Assembly: GCF_900176395.1 (NCBI RefSeq)
Contig: NZ_FWXL01000011.1
Span: forward strand, 1-64,000
Reading direction: 5' to 3'
Length of the DNA: 64,000 nucleotides
DNA from: Novosphingobium sp. B1
Lineage (GTDB): Bacteria; Pseudomonadota; Alphaproteobacteria; Sphingomonadales; Sphingomonadaceae
Positions 7,900 to 21,403 of this stretch are shown here, in pieces. Numbering within the stretch: position 1 is the stretch's first letter; each line of letters begins with the position of its first letter. The notes below the pieces were generated by a model that saw nothing but the letters and a program-made list of their open reading frames with translations, was not told where the DNA came from and did not search any database. A program made the translations under genes and the position numbers.

Positions 7900-8480
7900 T
7901 GCGTGTCTCCGCATGAAACGCGTTCGACTCGCGGGAATTGGATCGAGGAGAAATCGTCCTGCGCCCTTCGCGTCGGATTGTAGATCCGCAAGGTCAGATC
8001 GAATCGGCCGGCGGCGCGTGTTGACAGCCACGGCAAACCCGGTGCGGGCACAGGCCCGGCTTCGGCCTGCCAGTTCCCGCGATAATCGACCGTGACTTCG
8101 GAGGCATCGACAGAAAGCGCTTCATCGCTGTTCCGTGGCAGGAAATTGTCTGCCGCATAGGCAGTGATCGACCACCATTTTCCCGGCAGAGGTCCGCCCG
8201 ACAAGCGGTACTGGCACTCCTCTCGCAGCGGCTCGCCCAAATCGTCGATGTTGCGGGTAAAATAGATCGCCTGGCTGCGGTTGAGCGCAAGCAGTCCCGT
8301 CAGGGCAACGCGGGCGCGCAGAATCGGCCCGGCATCGGCTGATCCCGTAACACGGCTTCCGCTCCAACCCTGATGGCTTTCACCGCCAGAACCGCCATGC
8401 TTGAGCGAAGCAATGGCCAAGCCGGTCCCGAAGACAAGACCGACCAGCGCCAGCCCTGCCAGTCTAGCGGTCCGGTGCAT
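7896..8480 (-). CDS. DUF1214-type envelope protein
   Basis: 194 aa. N-terminal hydrophobic segment (LAGLALVGLVFGTGLAIASL), then a DUF1214-like domain with SQAIYFTRNIDDLGEPL, GKWWSITAYAADNFL and FDLTLRIYNP. Usually associated with DUF1254; biochemical role unknown. Its 5' end overlaps the preceding gene by 17 bp and its 3' end overlaps the DUF1254 gene by 4 bp, so all belong to one transcript. Confidence 0.78.
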   Translation of the reverse strand: MHRTARLAGLALVGLVFGTGLAIASLKHGGSGGESHQGWSGSRVTGSADAGPILRARVALTGLLALNRSQAIYFTRNIDDLGEPLREECQYRLSGGPLPGKWWSITAYAADNFLPRNSDEALSVDASEVTVDYRGNWQAEAGPVPAPGLPWLSTRAAGRFDLTLRIYNPTRRAQDDFSSIQFPRVERVSCGDTQ

Positions 8481-9561
8481 CGAGATAGCCGTTGAGCATC
8501 CAGGGATCGTAAGGACCGATCACGAGCTGCTCGAAGCCGCCGATGCCGCTCTCGCCGTCACTGGTCGTGACGCGGGAGATCATCTGTACGTGGAGGTTCT
8601 GCATGCTTGGATCGAGAGGGTCGAGTGAGCCGAGCGCCCACTCCTCTCGTTCCTCCACGAGCGGACCGTGATAAAGGCCATGGCCCCACTTCGGGCTGGT
8701 ATAGCCGAGGCCACGCATCTGAAAGCGGACAATCGGTTCGAACTTGAGCCGCAGCGGCCCCTCGGGGGTCTTGATCTCCAGATCGCCCGACGCGGGCCAC
8801 CGCGTCCCGGCCTGAAGTGGCGAATACATCGATGCGGCCGGTGTTTCGTAGAACTGGTCGTGTCCAGCCCCGTCCGGGGCGATCACGGCGCGGGTATTCC
8901 AGGGCGCGCCATGACGATCAGCGTTTATGTGGAAGAACAGGCTGCGCTCGGGCAGGTTTACCGGCGTCCACTGCCAGAAGAACGACGAGACTACGCCGTG
9001 CCCGTGGGGCTGCGTGTCCGAGGCGCCGACCGGTCGGACACCCCAGCTCCGGTCCCGCGTCCCCACGGTGCCGGTTGCCAGTTCGGTGCGTTGTCCGTCG
9101 ACCTCGATCCAGCCTTGGTAACGGCCGTTCTGCGTGAGCCGCGTATAGTCCATGAATGTGCGCGGACCGATGCGATGGACGAAGCGTGGCTCCTCGATCG
9201 GGAAGGCACGGCCTGTAAACGTCAATTCGGCGGTAATGCCTTGGCCCTGCACTCTGACCCGCAGGACTCTCAACGGCTCGACCACTTCAATGGTTATGGG
9301 GCCGACGGTCAGGTCGAACCGTTCCATGCCGAGCTCGCGAGAAGCATGGAGGTTATGCTGAATGCCATCGCGAATGCACGAGAAATGGGCATCGGCGACG
9401 TTGAGATGCGGATAGACGCCGAAGGCAACCGCGAAGAACCCCGAGCCATCCGGCGCGTATCCGTTGAAGAAATAGCGGTCATAGAAATTGCGATCGGTGC
9501 CTGCGTAGGCAATCGGCTCACTTGTCTGATGCAGCGGAAAATCATCACCTTTGGTCAACAT
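8464..9561 (-). CDS. Lipocalin/CrtC-like protein of unknown function (DUF7064/7065-like)
   Basis: 365 aa, no signal peptide. The sequence is rich in beta-strand and aromatic patterns (FFAVAFGVYPHLNVAD, RFVHRIGPRTFMDYTRLTQNGRYQGWIEVDG, GTRDRSWGVRPVG, SSFFWQWTPVNLP) that resemble the double-lipocalin hydroxyneurosporene synthase/AttH fold. The RDRSWGVRP segment is typical of such proteins. No activity can be read from the sequence. It starts within the stop codon of the kinase-like gene (TGATG), so the two are coupled. Confidence 0.6.
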   Translation of the reverse strand: MLTKGDDFPLHQTSEPIAYAGTDRNFYDRYFFNGYAPDGSGFFAVAFGVYPHLNVADAHFSCIRDGIQHNLHASRELGMERFDLTVGPITIEVVEPLRVLRVRVQGQGITAELTFTGRAFPIEEPRFVHRIGPRTFMDYTRLTQNGRYQGWIEVDGQRTELATGTVGTRDRSWGVRPVGASDTQPHGHGVVSSFFWQWTPVNLPERSLFFHINADRHGAPWNTRAVIAPDGAGHDQFYETPAASMYSPLQAGTRWPASGDLEIKTPEGPLRLKFEPIVRFQMRGLGYTSPKWGHGLYHGPLVEEREEWALGSLDPLDPSMQNLHVQMISRVTTSDGESGIGGFEQLVIGPYDPWMLNGYLDAPDR

Positions 9562-10649
9562 CAGACATGCTCCATGCGGCGCTTCAGTTTACCCATGCTG
9601 TCGTGCTCTAGCGCGAGATCGCACGCTCCGCGTGCCATCGACAGGAAGTTGGCATCGCCGCGCTCGGTGCGGACCACAAAGGCTGCGCTGAAAACGGCGG
9701 TCGACACGCCGTGCAACGCGCCGATGCTGTAGTCTTCCCACACCTGCGCAGTTTGCAGCGGCACCCCCAGCCTCGTCATTTCCGCACAGTAAGCGTCGAG
9801 CAACGCCCGCTCGCTCTTGCGGCGCAAATCAGGCCCGATGCCGCACCCCAGGAAATAGCCGATGTCGGTCATGTTGCAGCCGGCTGCCGCAGTTTGCCAG
9901 TCAACGACCGCTATGGGTTCGGCACCGCCAGAGACATCGAACAGCATGTTGTCCAAACGGAAGTCACCGTGCAGGAAACTTCGGCGGGCGGGCTTTCTGT
10001 CGAACCACAACTCCAGATTGTCAGCAAGATCTTCGCAGATCGCCATGAATTCCGGTGCCAGTTCGCTGGCATACCTCTCGCGGAAGACCGCTTGAGCCTT
10101 CGGATACAAGGTTCGCAACACTTGTTGCGCAGCATCGTTCGGCTGCAGCCAATCGGCATCGAGCAGCGGATGGTCCATGGTCGGTGCATGGAGCGCGGCG
10201 GCCTGGAGCACTGCCTGACGCGCTTGCTCGAAGCTGCATCCGTCAAGCTGGTTGCCTGCGCAGCAAGGTCCGAGGTCTTCGAAGAGCAGCACGAAATCGC
10301 AACCATCGGCATCAACCTCGGCCGCATAGACGCGCGGCACCCGCACGCCAGTCAAGTGCGCGACCTGCTGGTAGAACATCACTTCCTTGCGATAGAGCGA
10401 AAATGACGCTGCAGTCTGGCGGCTGGTCGGATCAGCAGCGGCAAATTTTGCTGCAAGCGTTTGGGGAACCGCACCATCATGACGGTCATACCGCAAAGAA
10501 AATCTTGCAGTATCGCCCACCTGCCCCGTGCCGATCGGCTCCCAGGCCAGGTCGGTGATCCGCGCATCGCCCAGCACACCAGCGCGAGCGAGCTGCGCTT
10601 CGATCCATGCTGGATCAACATCGCGGGCCCGCACAGGAAATTCTGCCAT
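9561..10649 (-). CDS. Aminoglycoside phosphotransferase/choline-kinase-like enzyme
   Basis: 362 aa. Protein-kinase-like fold with the APH family catalytic loop SFLHGDFRLDNMLFD and the metal-binding IAVVDWQ. The upstream half has YRKEVMFYQQVA and FVLLFEDLG. It probably phosphorylates a small molecule such as an alcohol, amino-alcohol or sterol-like substrate; the true substrate is unknown. The start at 10649 is set by AAGGAG about 9 bp upstream (an extension to 10703 lacks one). First gene of a four-gene coupled set with the CrtC-like, DUF1214 and DUF1254 genes. Confidence 0.8.
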   Translation of the reverse strand: MAEFPVRARDVDPAWIEAQLARAGVLGDARITDLAWEPIGTGQVGDTARFSLRYDRHDGAVPQTLAAKFAAADPTSRQTAASFSLYRKEVMFYQQVAHLTGVRVPRVYAAEVDADGCDFVLLFEDLGPCCAGNQLDGCSFEQARQAVLQAAALHAPTMDHPLLDADWLQPNDAAQQVLRTLYPKAQAVFRERYASELAPEFMAICEDLADNLELWFDRKPARRSFLHGDFRLDNMLFDVSGGAEPIAVVDWQTAAAGCNMTDIGYFLGCGIGPDLRRKSERALLDAYCAEMTRLGVPLQTAQVWEDYSIGALHGVSTAVFSAAFVVRTERGDANFLSMARGACDLALEHDSMGKLKRRMEHV

Positions 10650-10806
10650 GTCGTTCTCTCCTTGGCCAAGCTGACAGAACCCATCCAGCGATGGAAGCCA
10701 CATTGAATTGACCGATCAGATCAAGCTGGCGGAACCCTCGCCACCACTTCTGGTAACCGGCACAGGAGCCGCAACTGGCAAGGCTCCGGCACGGGAGACG
10801 GTTGCG

Positions 10807-11049
10807 ATGGACGGATTGCTAGAGTGGGCTGCTGCAATCGGCACGATCGTGGCAGCAAGCATGGTCGCCGCCGACATGGGTCGACGTGCGACCGGATGGG
10901 GCTTTGTCCTGTTCTGTGCTGTGGCGATGATGTGGATTGCTTCGGGGCTTGTCCATTCAGCCGCATCGCTCGTCATCCAGAATGCAGCATTGCTTGCCAT
11001 CAACGCTTGGGGCGTGTGGCGCTATCTCCTGGATCCGAACCGAAAGTGA
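10807..11049 (+). CDS. Small inner-membrane protein, unknown function
   Basis: 80 aa from ATG 10807 (GGGAG upstream). The frame is open back to a TTG at 10708, which would give 113 aa with a charged N-terminal tail. Two or three membrane segments are visible (LLEWAAAIGTIVAASMVAA, WGFVLFCAVAMMWIASGLVHSAA, ALLAINAWGVWRYLL). No family recognised. It is divergent from the kinase-like gene. Confidence 0.6.
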   Translation: MDGLLEWAAAIGTIVAASMVAADMGRRATGWGFVLFCAVAMMWIASGLVHSAASLVIQNAALLAINAWGVWRYLLDPNRK

Positions 11050-11281
11050 TTGCTGCCCCCAAGAGATTACTCCGCATTAGGTCGATTATGGAGAGGTAAT
11101 TTCCAATCAGGCTCTGCAAATTATGCAATTCAATGACTTTTTCTTATCATTATCGGATCTTTTAGGGAAGACTACTTAGGAGATGCCCGACTAGGTCTGA
11201 AAGTGACATTGTCGTCATGCACGCTACGGACTGCAATTTCGTACTGCGGCATTGGTTTTGCACACGATCGGGGGCTTGGTG

Positions 11282-11809
11282 ATGAACACGGAGTTACTGA
11301 AGGCAAAAGCACGACGCCTGATAAATGCCGCCAACGAACTTCTCGCCATAGCCCATGAGCTTGAGCTCACCGAGGCGGATGGACGGCAAGCTGATGCTAT
11401 CGGCTTTTCGCCTGCGAAGGACAGTCCGATCTGGGCCGAACATGCCCGCGCCAATTATCGCGACCGACGACGGCGGGCGACGGTTTTTGCCGATCCCTCG
11501 TTGTTCGGCGAACCTGCCTGGGACATCTTGCTGGACCTGTTCATTGCGGCAAAGGATCGCAAGCGCCTGCCGGTCACCAGTGCGTGCATCGGCGCCGCGG
11601 TACCTGCCACCACGGCCTTGCGGTGGCTAACCGTGCTGGAAGAAAAGGGCCTGATCGTGCGCGAAAACGACACGAACGACGCCCGCCGCGTATTCGTGCG
11701 CCTTTCGACCGACGGTTATGAAAAGATGGTCGCGTATTTCGCCGAAATAAGTGGCGAAGCGCGCAGCGAGGACGATGCCGGACAGCAATCGTACCGTATG
11801 GCCCAATGA
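11282..11809 (+). CDS. MarR-like winged-helix DNA-binding protein
   Basis: 175 aa. The C-terminal half is a winged-helix domain (WDILLDLFIAAKDRKRLPVTSACIGAAVPATTALRWLTVLEEKGLIVRENDTNDARRVFVRLSTDGY), with the MarR-type recognition helix and a DxRR wing. The N-terminal 70 residues are helical and may form a dimer. Likely a local transcription regulator; target unknown. The start at 11282 follows GGGGGC; a start at 11252 is less likely. A 230-bp A+T-rich gap precedes it. Confidence 0.72.
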   Translation: MNTELLKAKARRLINAANELLAIAHELELTEADGRQADAIGFSPAKDSPIWAEHARANYRDRRRRATVFADPSLFGEPAWDILLDLFIAAKDRKRLPVTSACIGAAVPATTALRWLTVLEEKGLIVRENDTNDARRVFVRLSTDGYEKMVAYFAEISGEARSEDDAGQQSYRMAQ

Positions 11810-11817
11810 CCGAAAAA

Positions 11818-11848
11818 CGGGGCAAGGCCACTGTTCGGCCCTGCCCCG
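11818..11848. terminator. Hairpin between convergent regulator and enolase genes
   Basis: A 12-bp stem with one mismatch (11818-11829 with 11837-11848) around a 7-nt loop lies between the two stop codons. It can serve both strands. T-runs are short. Confidence 0.6.
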
Positions 11849-11876
11849 CCCTTACTACTTCACGCTTGGCGCAGCC

Positions 11877-13286
<1,410 letters not shown>

Positions 13287-13386
13287 TCAATAAGCTTGCA
13301 TTGATCGAACATGGTCTAGCAAGATGACGTAGACCGCCCATATCGCGGGTTCACAAACCTCGCATTAAGCTGAAGGGATACGAGAC

Positions 13387-13953
13387 ATGGCCAACACCAC
13401 AACTCCCACCGCCGATGATCTCACGAACCGCGTCGCCGATACGGTGGACGAGGTGAAGGCTTCGGCATCGGAGAACGCTGAAACCGCAAAGGGCCGTTTC
13501 ACCAAGGCAATCGAAGAAGCCAAGGCTGGTGCCGAGGCGCTGAAGGGCGAAGCGCTGGAAAAGAGTGCGGAATACAAGGCAAAGGTAGCAGGAACTACCT
13601 CTGACTGGGTCGATGAGGCCAAGGTCTATGCAGGTCAGGCCAAGGAAAAGGGCGCGGCACTCGCGGTCGAAGGCAAGACCCGCGCAAGCGACGCGCTCTC
13701 GTCACTCGGCAAGACGATTTCGGACACAGCGCCGACGATCGACGAGAAGCTGGGCGTGCAATACGGCGACTATGCACGGACTGCCGCGCGCTCGATCCAG
13801 GAAACTGCAGCAAAGCTGGATTCAAAGGATCTGGGCGAACTTGGCGAGGACGTGAAGGAATTTGTCCGCAAGAGCCCGGGCGTTGCCATCGGTGTGGCTG
13901 CCATCGCGGGCTACGCGATCGCTCGCCTGCTCTCTGGCGGATCGGACGACTGA
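13387..13953 (+). CDS. ElaB/YqjD-like (DUF883-type) membrane-anchored stress protein
   Basis: 188 aa. A long charged helical body rich in Ala, Lys and Glu with repeating TADDLTNRVADTVDEVKASA-like segments ends in one membrane anchor near the C-terminus (PGVAIGVAAIAGYAIARLL). This is the layout of YqjD/ElaB proteins, which bind ribosomes or envelope in stationary phase. The exact family is inferred from architecture. First gene behind the candidate EcfG promoter; the next three genes are also small membrane or coiled-coil proteins. Confidence 0.65.
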   Translation: MANTTTPTADDLTNRVADTVDEVKASASENAETAKGRFTKAIEEAKAGAEALKGEALEKSAEYKAKVAGTTSDWVDEAKVYAGQAKEKGAALAVEGKTRASDALSSLGKTISDTAPTIDEKLGVQYGDYARTAARSIQETAAKLDSKDLGELGEDVKEFVRKSPGVAIGVAAIAGYAIARLLSGGSDD

Positions 13954-13983
13954 TCGCTGGCGCGACAGTCCGGCTGCGAAGCG

Positions 13984-14412
13984 ATGAGCGAAACCATAAT
14001 GAACGATGACGAAGCGGCGAAGGTCGTTTCGTCCAGTTCCTCGCAGGGACCTGTGCGGGAGGATCCCGCCCCTTACGATGAAGGCCTTAGCGGTGCGATC
14101 AAAGCGCTGATCGACGATGGCCAAACGCTTTTCCAAGCCGAGCTTGCCTACCGCAAGGAGCAGGCAGCGTTCGGTCTGGGAGCGGTGAAACGCATCGCTG
14201 TCCTTGTTATTCTCGGGCTGGCGTTCGGCTTCTTCACGCTTCTGGCGATCGTCGTAGGATTGCTGATGGCCCTTGCCCAGTATGTCGGTTTTTGGGGCTC
14301 GCTTGCCATCGTTGGCGGTCTATTGGCCATCCTGACTGCTATCTGCCTGCTGCGCGCCGCAAAAGCGGTTCGTTACGTCCGAAGCGGTCTAGCCGGGAAG
14401 GATGCGGCATGA
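13984..14412 (+). CDS. Phage-holin-superfamily-like (YqjE/DUF1469) membrane protein
   Basis: 142 aa. Soluble N-terminal 70 residues, then two long adjacent membrane segments (VLVILGLAFGFFTLLAIVVGLLMAL and WGSLAIVGGLLAILTAICLL), the build of the YqjE/Holin-X family that commonly neighbours YqjD genes. Start ATG 13984; the downstream gene overlaps its stop (ATGA). Confidence 0.72.
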   Translation: MSETIMNDDEAAKVVSSSSSQGPVREDPAPYDEGLSGAIKALIDDGQTLFQAELAYRKEQAAFGLGAVKRIAVLVILGLAFGFFTLLAIVVGLLMALAQYVGFWGSLAIVGGLLAILTAICLLRAAKAVRYVRSGLAGKDAA

Positions 14413-14684
14413 CCGATCAGGATCGCCTGCGGAGCGCAAAGGCGCTGCGCGATGAAGCTCTCGCCGTGTTCAAGGGCGACGTCGAACTTGCGCGGATCGA
14501 GGTCTCACCACGGCGCATCAAGGAACGCGCAGTCGGCGAAGCCAGCGAGATCATCGACACCGCCCGCGACGTCGCCACCGACAACAAGGCCATATTAGGC
14601 GCAACGGTTGCGGCTCTGCTCGCCTGGCTGTTCCGCCAACCTATCCAGGACTTGGTCGACAAGGCACTCGACCGGATCCGTTGA
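14409..14684 (+). CDS. Small DUF3618-like protein with C-terminal membrane anchor
   Basis: 91 aa. Helical N-terminal part with VELARIEVSPRRIKERAVGEA, then NKAILGATVAALLAWLFRQP near the C-terminus. The arrangement resembles DUF3618 proteins found with YqjD/YqjE in alphaproteobacteria. Its ATG overlaps the preceding stop, so translation is coupled. Confidence 0.6.
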   Translation: MTDQDRLRSAKALRDEALAVFKGDVELARIEVSPRRIKERAVGEASEIIDTARDVATDNKAILGATVAALLAWLFRQPIQDLVDKALDRIR

Positions 14685-14694
14685 GGAGACACAC

Positions 14695-15219
14695 ATGGAA
14701 GACCACATCACCAATCCCGAAGTTGAGAGCCTGCGTGACAAGGTCACGGCGGCGAAGGATCGGCTGGCCGAGCGTACTGCCAATGCAAAGCCCGTCCAAA
14801 CAGTGAAGGGCCTGATCGAGGAGCATCCGGTTGCCTCGGTAGCGGCGGGGATCCTGCTTGGTGCGCTTGTTGCCCGTGCGATTCCTTCGGGAAGCCGTAA
14901 GGGCGCAAAGACCTCTGACAGCCTGCGCAAGAGCGCCGCAAGTCTTGCTGCCGTCGCAAGCCAGCTTGCCGTCGACTATGCGACAAAGGCCCGGGACGCC
15001 GGTCGTGACGGCTTTCACAAGATCGAGGAGGTCGGCGGATCGGTGAGCGAAAAGCTGTCCGAAGTCGGCGGAACCGTCGGTGGTCGACTGAGCGAAAGCG
15101 GCACCGAGGCGAAGCGCAAGGCAATCGATCTGGCTGAAATCGCGCGCGCAGCCGCCGTAGAGGCAAGCGAGATCGCCCTGCGCAAGATCAACGAACTTTC
15201 TGCGAAGGTGAAGAACTGA
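14695..15219 (+). CDS. Helical membrane-associated protein of the stress set
   Basis: 174 aa. AGGAG lies 5 bp before the ATG. One membrane segment (EEHPVASVAAGILLGALVARA) is followed by a long Ala/Lys/Glu-rich coiled-coil-like tail with GGSVSEKLSEVGGTVGGRLSE, a near-tandem 11-residue repeat. Similar in plan to the first gene of the cluster but with the anchor near the N-terminus, so the two could act together. Function unknown. Confidence 0.65.
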   Translation: MEDHITNPEVESLRDKVTAAKDRLAERTANAKPVQTVKGLIEEHPVASVAAGILLGALVARAIPSGSRKGAKTSDSLRKSAASLAAVASQLAVDYATKARDAGRDGFHKIEEVGGSVSEKLSEVGGTVGGRLSESGTEAKRKAIDLAEIARAAAVEASEIALRKINELSAKVKN

Positions 15220-15267
15220 CCCGGAAAAGGCGGAGCCCTGCCCGATAGCCTGACTTGCGCGATGCGG

Positions 15268-15323
15268 GACTTTTTGCAAGGGGAGGCTTGAATCCTCCCC
15301 AAGAGAAAGTCGCAAATGCAAAA
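15268..15323 (+). promoter_or_regulatory. Structured 5' leader of the DUF4170 gene
   Basis: A perfect 7-bp hairpin GGGGAGG-N7-CCTCCCC (15280-15300) sits inside an outer pair GACTTT (15268-15273)/AAAGTC (15306-15311). The outer pair lies just before the ATG and covers the likely ribosome binding site. Alternatively TTTTGCA (15272-15278) can pair with TGCAAAA (15317-15323), which includes part of the start codon. It could control translation, for example by temperature. Confidence 0.4.
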
Positions 15324-15537
15324 GCTACATTTGGTCATGGGCGGCCGGGTGAAAGACCCGCAAGGCCTCGAGTTCGTGGACCTCAAGGCTATCGATATGG
15401 TCGGCGTGTTTCCGGACTATGCCAGCGCCGAAGAGGCTTGGCGCGGTGCCGCGCAGAAGACGGTGGACGATGCCGAAATGCGCTATGTGATCGTGCACCT
15501 GCACCGCTTGCTCGAGCCGAACCTTCCTTCGGCCTGA
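15316..15537 (+). CDS. DUF4170 protein
   Basis: 73 aa. Matches the alphaproteobacterial DUF4170 pattern: LHLVMGGRV, FVDLKAIDMVGVFPDYASAEEAWRGAAQKTVDDAEMRYVIVHLHRLLEP. Small soluble protein of unknown role, often encoded close to housekeeping genes. Followed 15 bp later by a strong bidirectional terminator. Confidence 0.85.
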   Translation: MQKLHLVMGGRVKDPQGLEFVDLKAIDMVGVFPDYASAEEAWRGAAQKTVDDAEMRYVIVHLHRLLEPNLPSA

Positions 15538-15552
15538 TCAAGTGACAAAAGC

Positions 15553-15585
15553 AAAAAGGCCCCGGATCGCTCCGGGGCCTTTTTT
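15553..15585. terminator. Strong bidirectional intrinsic terminator
   Basis: A perfect 14-bp stem (15553-15566 with 15571-15584) around a TCGC loop, with A-run and T-run at the two ends. It serves DUF4170 on the plus strand and greA on the minus strand. Confidence 0.93.
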
Positions 15586-15603
15586 GCTGGACCGATATCG
15601 CCG

Positions 15604-16080
15604 TCAAATGAATTCGATCTTCTGAACGAGATAGAACTTGTCTCCGGAAGGCACCGTAACCTCGATCTCTTCATCGACCTTGCGACCGATCAGAGCTTTG
15701 CCCAGCGGCGAGTTGTAGCTGATCATGCCCTTCTTGGCATCAGCCTCGTAAGGACCGACGATCTGATAACGCACGGGCTTCTCGTCATCGTCGAGCAACG
15801 TGACGGTGGCGCCGAAAATGATCTTGTCTCCCGAGAGGGTCGTCGGGTCAATGATCTGGGCGCGGCTTACCCGGTCCTCAAGATCGGCAATCGTGGCCTC
15901 GACCTGACCCTGACGTTCCTTGGCCGCGTGATACTCGGCGTTTTCCGAAAGATCCCCATGAGCCCGCGCTTCCTCGATCGCGTCAACGATGCGGGGGCGC
16001 TCCTCACGCAGCGCTTTCAGCTCGGCAGTCAGCTTTTCGTAGCCTTCTGCAAGCATCGGCAGCTTTTCCACACTCGCCAT
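15604..16080 (-). CDS. greA: Transcription elongation factor GreA
   Basis: 158 aa, the standard GreA length. N-terminal coiled coil ([44 protein letters not shown]) with the acidic tip DLSENAEY that reaches the RNA polymerase active site, and a C-terminal FKBP-like domain ([23 protein letters not shown]). Rescues backtracked polymerase by stimulating RNA cleavage. Start ATG at 16080 fits the family; an in-frame TTG at 16086 is less likely. Confidence 0.96.
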   Translation of the reverse strand: MASVEKLPMLAEGYEKLTAELKALREERPRIVDAIEEARAHGDLSENAEYHAAKERQGQVEATIADLEDRVSRAQIIDPTTLSGDKIIFGATVTLLDDDEKPVRYQIVGPYEADAKKGMISYNSPLGKALIGRKVDEEIEVTVPSGDKFYLVQKIEFI

Positions 16081-16209
16081 TCGCAACTCTCTTTCCTGTC
16101 ACGCCTTGCCTGCCGTTGCGGCAATCAAGGGAAAACCTGCCCCCGCCGACCGACGCCGAATGCGCCGAGCCGGACCAGTCTCATGACAATGCCGGGGGAC
16201 TAATAAGGT

Positions 16210-19533
<3,324 letters not shown>

Positions 19534-19605
19534 TATCGCTCTCGTGTTTCAGCCCCCGACATGTGGAAACGCGCCGGGAGAGGGAAATCTCAGGGTGTCA
19601 GCCGC

Positions 19606-20781
19606 TCAACCGAGCGACGCTACAAACTTCTCGAACAGGTAGAAACTGTCCTGCGGGCCGGGGCTTGCCTCGGGGTGATACTGCACGCCGAACGCCTTCT
19701 TGCCCTTCACCGCGATGCCGCAGTTCGAGCCATCGAACAGCGAGACGTGGGTTTCGATCACGTTCTCGCCCAAAGCGCCCGGCGCGTTGTCGACCGCGAA
19801 GCCGTGGTTCATCGAGGTGATCTCGACCACGCCGTCACCTAAGCGCTTGACCGGGTGGTTCGCGCCGCGGTGGCCCTGGTGCATCTTGGTGGTGCGGGCA
19901 CCGGCGGCAAGCGCCAGCATCTGGTGGCCGAGGCAGATGCCGAAGATCGGCATGTCGGCTTCGAGCAGCTTCTGGATCACCGGCACGGCATAGGCGCCGG
20001 TCGCCGCCGGATCGCCCGGGCCGTTCGACAGGAACACGCCATCGGGCTTCAATTCGAGGATCGTTTCCAGCGAGGTCTCGGCCGGAACCACCGTCACCGC
20101 CGCGCCCGCTTTCACGAGGTTGCGGAAGATGTTGTCCTTCGCGCCGAAGTCCATGGCAACGACGTGGGGGCGCTTGTCATGGGGGCTACGGCCGAAGCCC
20201 TTGCCGAGATGCCAGACCGATCCTTCCCAGCTCTCCTGCCCATCGCGCGTGACGACGCGGGCAAGGTCCATGCCTTCAAGGCCCGGCCAGTTGCGGGCGC
20301 GCTCGATCAGCGCAGGGATATCGAACTCGCCCTTGGGATCGTGGGCAATCACCGCGTTGGGCGCGCCGCTCATGCGTATGCGGCGAGTCAACGCGCGGGT
20401 ATCGAGACCCGAGATGCCGATCTTGCCCTGCTTTTCCATCCACTGCTGGAACGTGCTGGCGCTGCGGAAGTTGGCCGGATCGGTCACGTCCTCGCGCACC
20501 ACGCAACCAACCGCGCCCGGCGTATCATGGCTTTCCATGTCTTCGGCATTGGTGCCGACGTTGCCGATATGCGGGAAGGTGAAGGTCACGATCTGCGCCG
20601 CGTAGGACGGATCGGTCATCACCTCCTGATAGCCGGTCATCGCGGTGTTGAAGCACACCTCGCCCACGGCGGCGCCGGTAGCACCGAAACCACGTCCCCA
20701 GGCAACAGACCCATCGGCAAGTACGAGGACTCCCGTCGCGCCATCTGGTTGAGGCGCGTGCGAAAGTGCGGGGTCGGCCAT
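19606..20781 (-). CDS. carA: Carbamoyl-phosphate synthase small subunit (glutaminase)
   Basis: 391 aa. N-terminal CarA domain (GDTP-like ESHDTPGAVGCVVRE, GKIGISGLDTRALTRRIR) and a class I glutamine amidotransferase domain with the nucleophile Cys in FGICLGHQML and His/Glu in VQYHPEASPGPQDS. Supplies ammonia to CarB. Divergent from the yqeY-dnaG-rpoD operon. Confidence 0.97.
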   Translation of the reverse strand: MADPALSHAPQPDGATGVLVLADGSVAWGRGFGATGAAVGEVCFNTAMTGYQEVMTDPSYAAQIVTFTFPHIGNVGTNAEDMESHDTPGAVGCVVREDVTDPANFRSASTFQQWMEKQGKIGISGLDTRALTRRIRMSGAPNAVIAHDPKGEFDIPALIERARNWPGLEGMDLARVVTRDGQESWEGSVWHLGKGFGRSPHDKRPHVVAMDFGAKDNIFRNLVKAGAAVTVVPAETSLETILELKPDGVFLSNGPGDPAATGAYAVPVIQKLLEADMPIFGICLGHQMLALAAGARTTKMHQGHRGANHPVKRLGDGVVEITSMNHGFAVDNAPGALGENVIETHVSLFDGSNCGIAVKGKKAFGVQYHPEASPGPQDSFYLFEKFVASLG

Positions 20782-20940
20782 GATATGGGGCGCTCCGTTG
20801 GCAGGTGTTCTGGCGATGTTGCTAAGGGGCGGCTGCTAGACCTGCATTGCCGCAGCGTCAACCTAGCGATTTCCGAAAGTTTGGCCTACATGGGAGGTTT
20901 CCCGCCATGACGGCGGCAACCTCACAGGAAATGCAGTTAC

Positions 20941-21396
20941 ATGATCCGCGATACCATCAAGGCCGCGCAGGTTTCCGCCATGAAAGCCGGCGACAAGCCT
21001 CGCCTTGCCGCCGTCCGCCTGATCCTTGCCAAGCTCAAGGACAAGGACATCGAGCTGCGCACTGCGTCGGCTGTGCCTGAAGATGACGTGCTGGTGACCG
21101 ATGTGCTGCAGAAAATGGCCAAGCAGCGTCGCGAATCGATCACGCTCTACGAACAGGGCGGCAGGCAGGAACTCGCCGATGTAGAGAAGGCCGAGCTTGC
21201 CGTGATCGAGGAATTCCTGCCCCAGCAGATGAGCGAGGACGACACTCGCGCTGCAATCGCCGCGATCATCGCCGAGTCTGGCGCTGCGGGCATGAAGGAC
21301 ATGGGCAAGGTGGTCGCCGCACTCAAGGCCAAACACGGCACCCAGCTTGACATGGGCAAGGCCAGTGGCCTGGTGAAGGCAGCACTTTCGGCCTGA
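20941..21396 (+). CDS. GatB/YqeY domain protein
   Basis: 151 aa, typical for stand-alone YqeY proteins (MIRDTIKAAQVSAMKAGDKPRLAAVRLILAKLKDKDIE; LPQQMSEDD; MGKVVAALKAKHG). Related to the tail domain of the GatB amidotransferase subunit and thought to bind tRNA. It lies 7 bp before dnaG and takes the place that rpsU has in the enterobacterial rpsU-dnaG-rpoD operon. Confidence 0.9.
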   Translation: MIRDTIKAAQVSAMKAGDKPRLAAVRLILAKLKDKDIELRTASAVPEDDVLVTDVLQKMAKQRRESITLYEQGGRQELADVEKAELAVIEEFLPQQMSEDDTRAAIAAIIAESGAAGMKDMGKVVAALKAKHGTQLDMGKASGLVKAALSA

Positions 21397-21403
21397 CGGC
21401 ACC

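Noticed and set aside
10708..10806. TTG-started 33-residue extension of the small membrane protein
   Set aside because: Weak ribosome site and a low-complexity, unstructured extension; ATG 10807 is preferred, though not proven.
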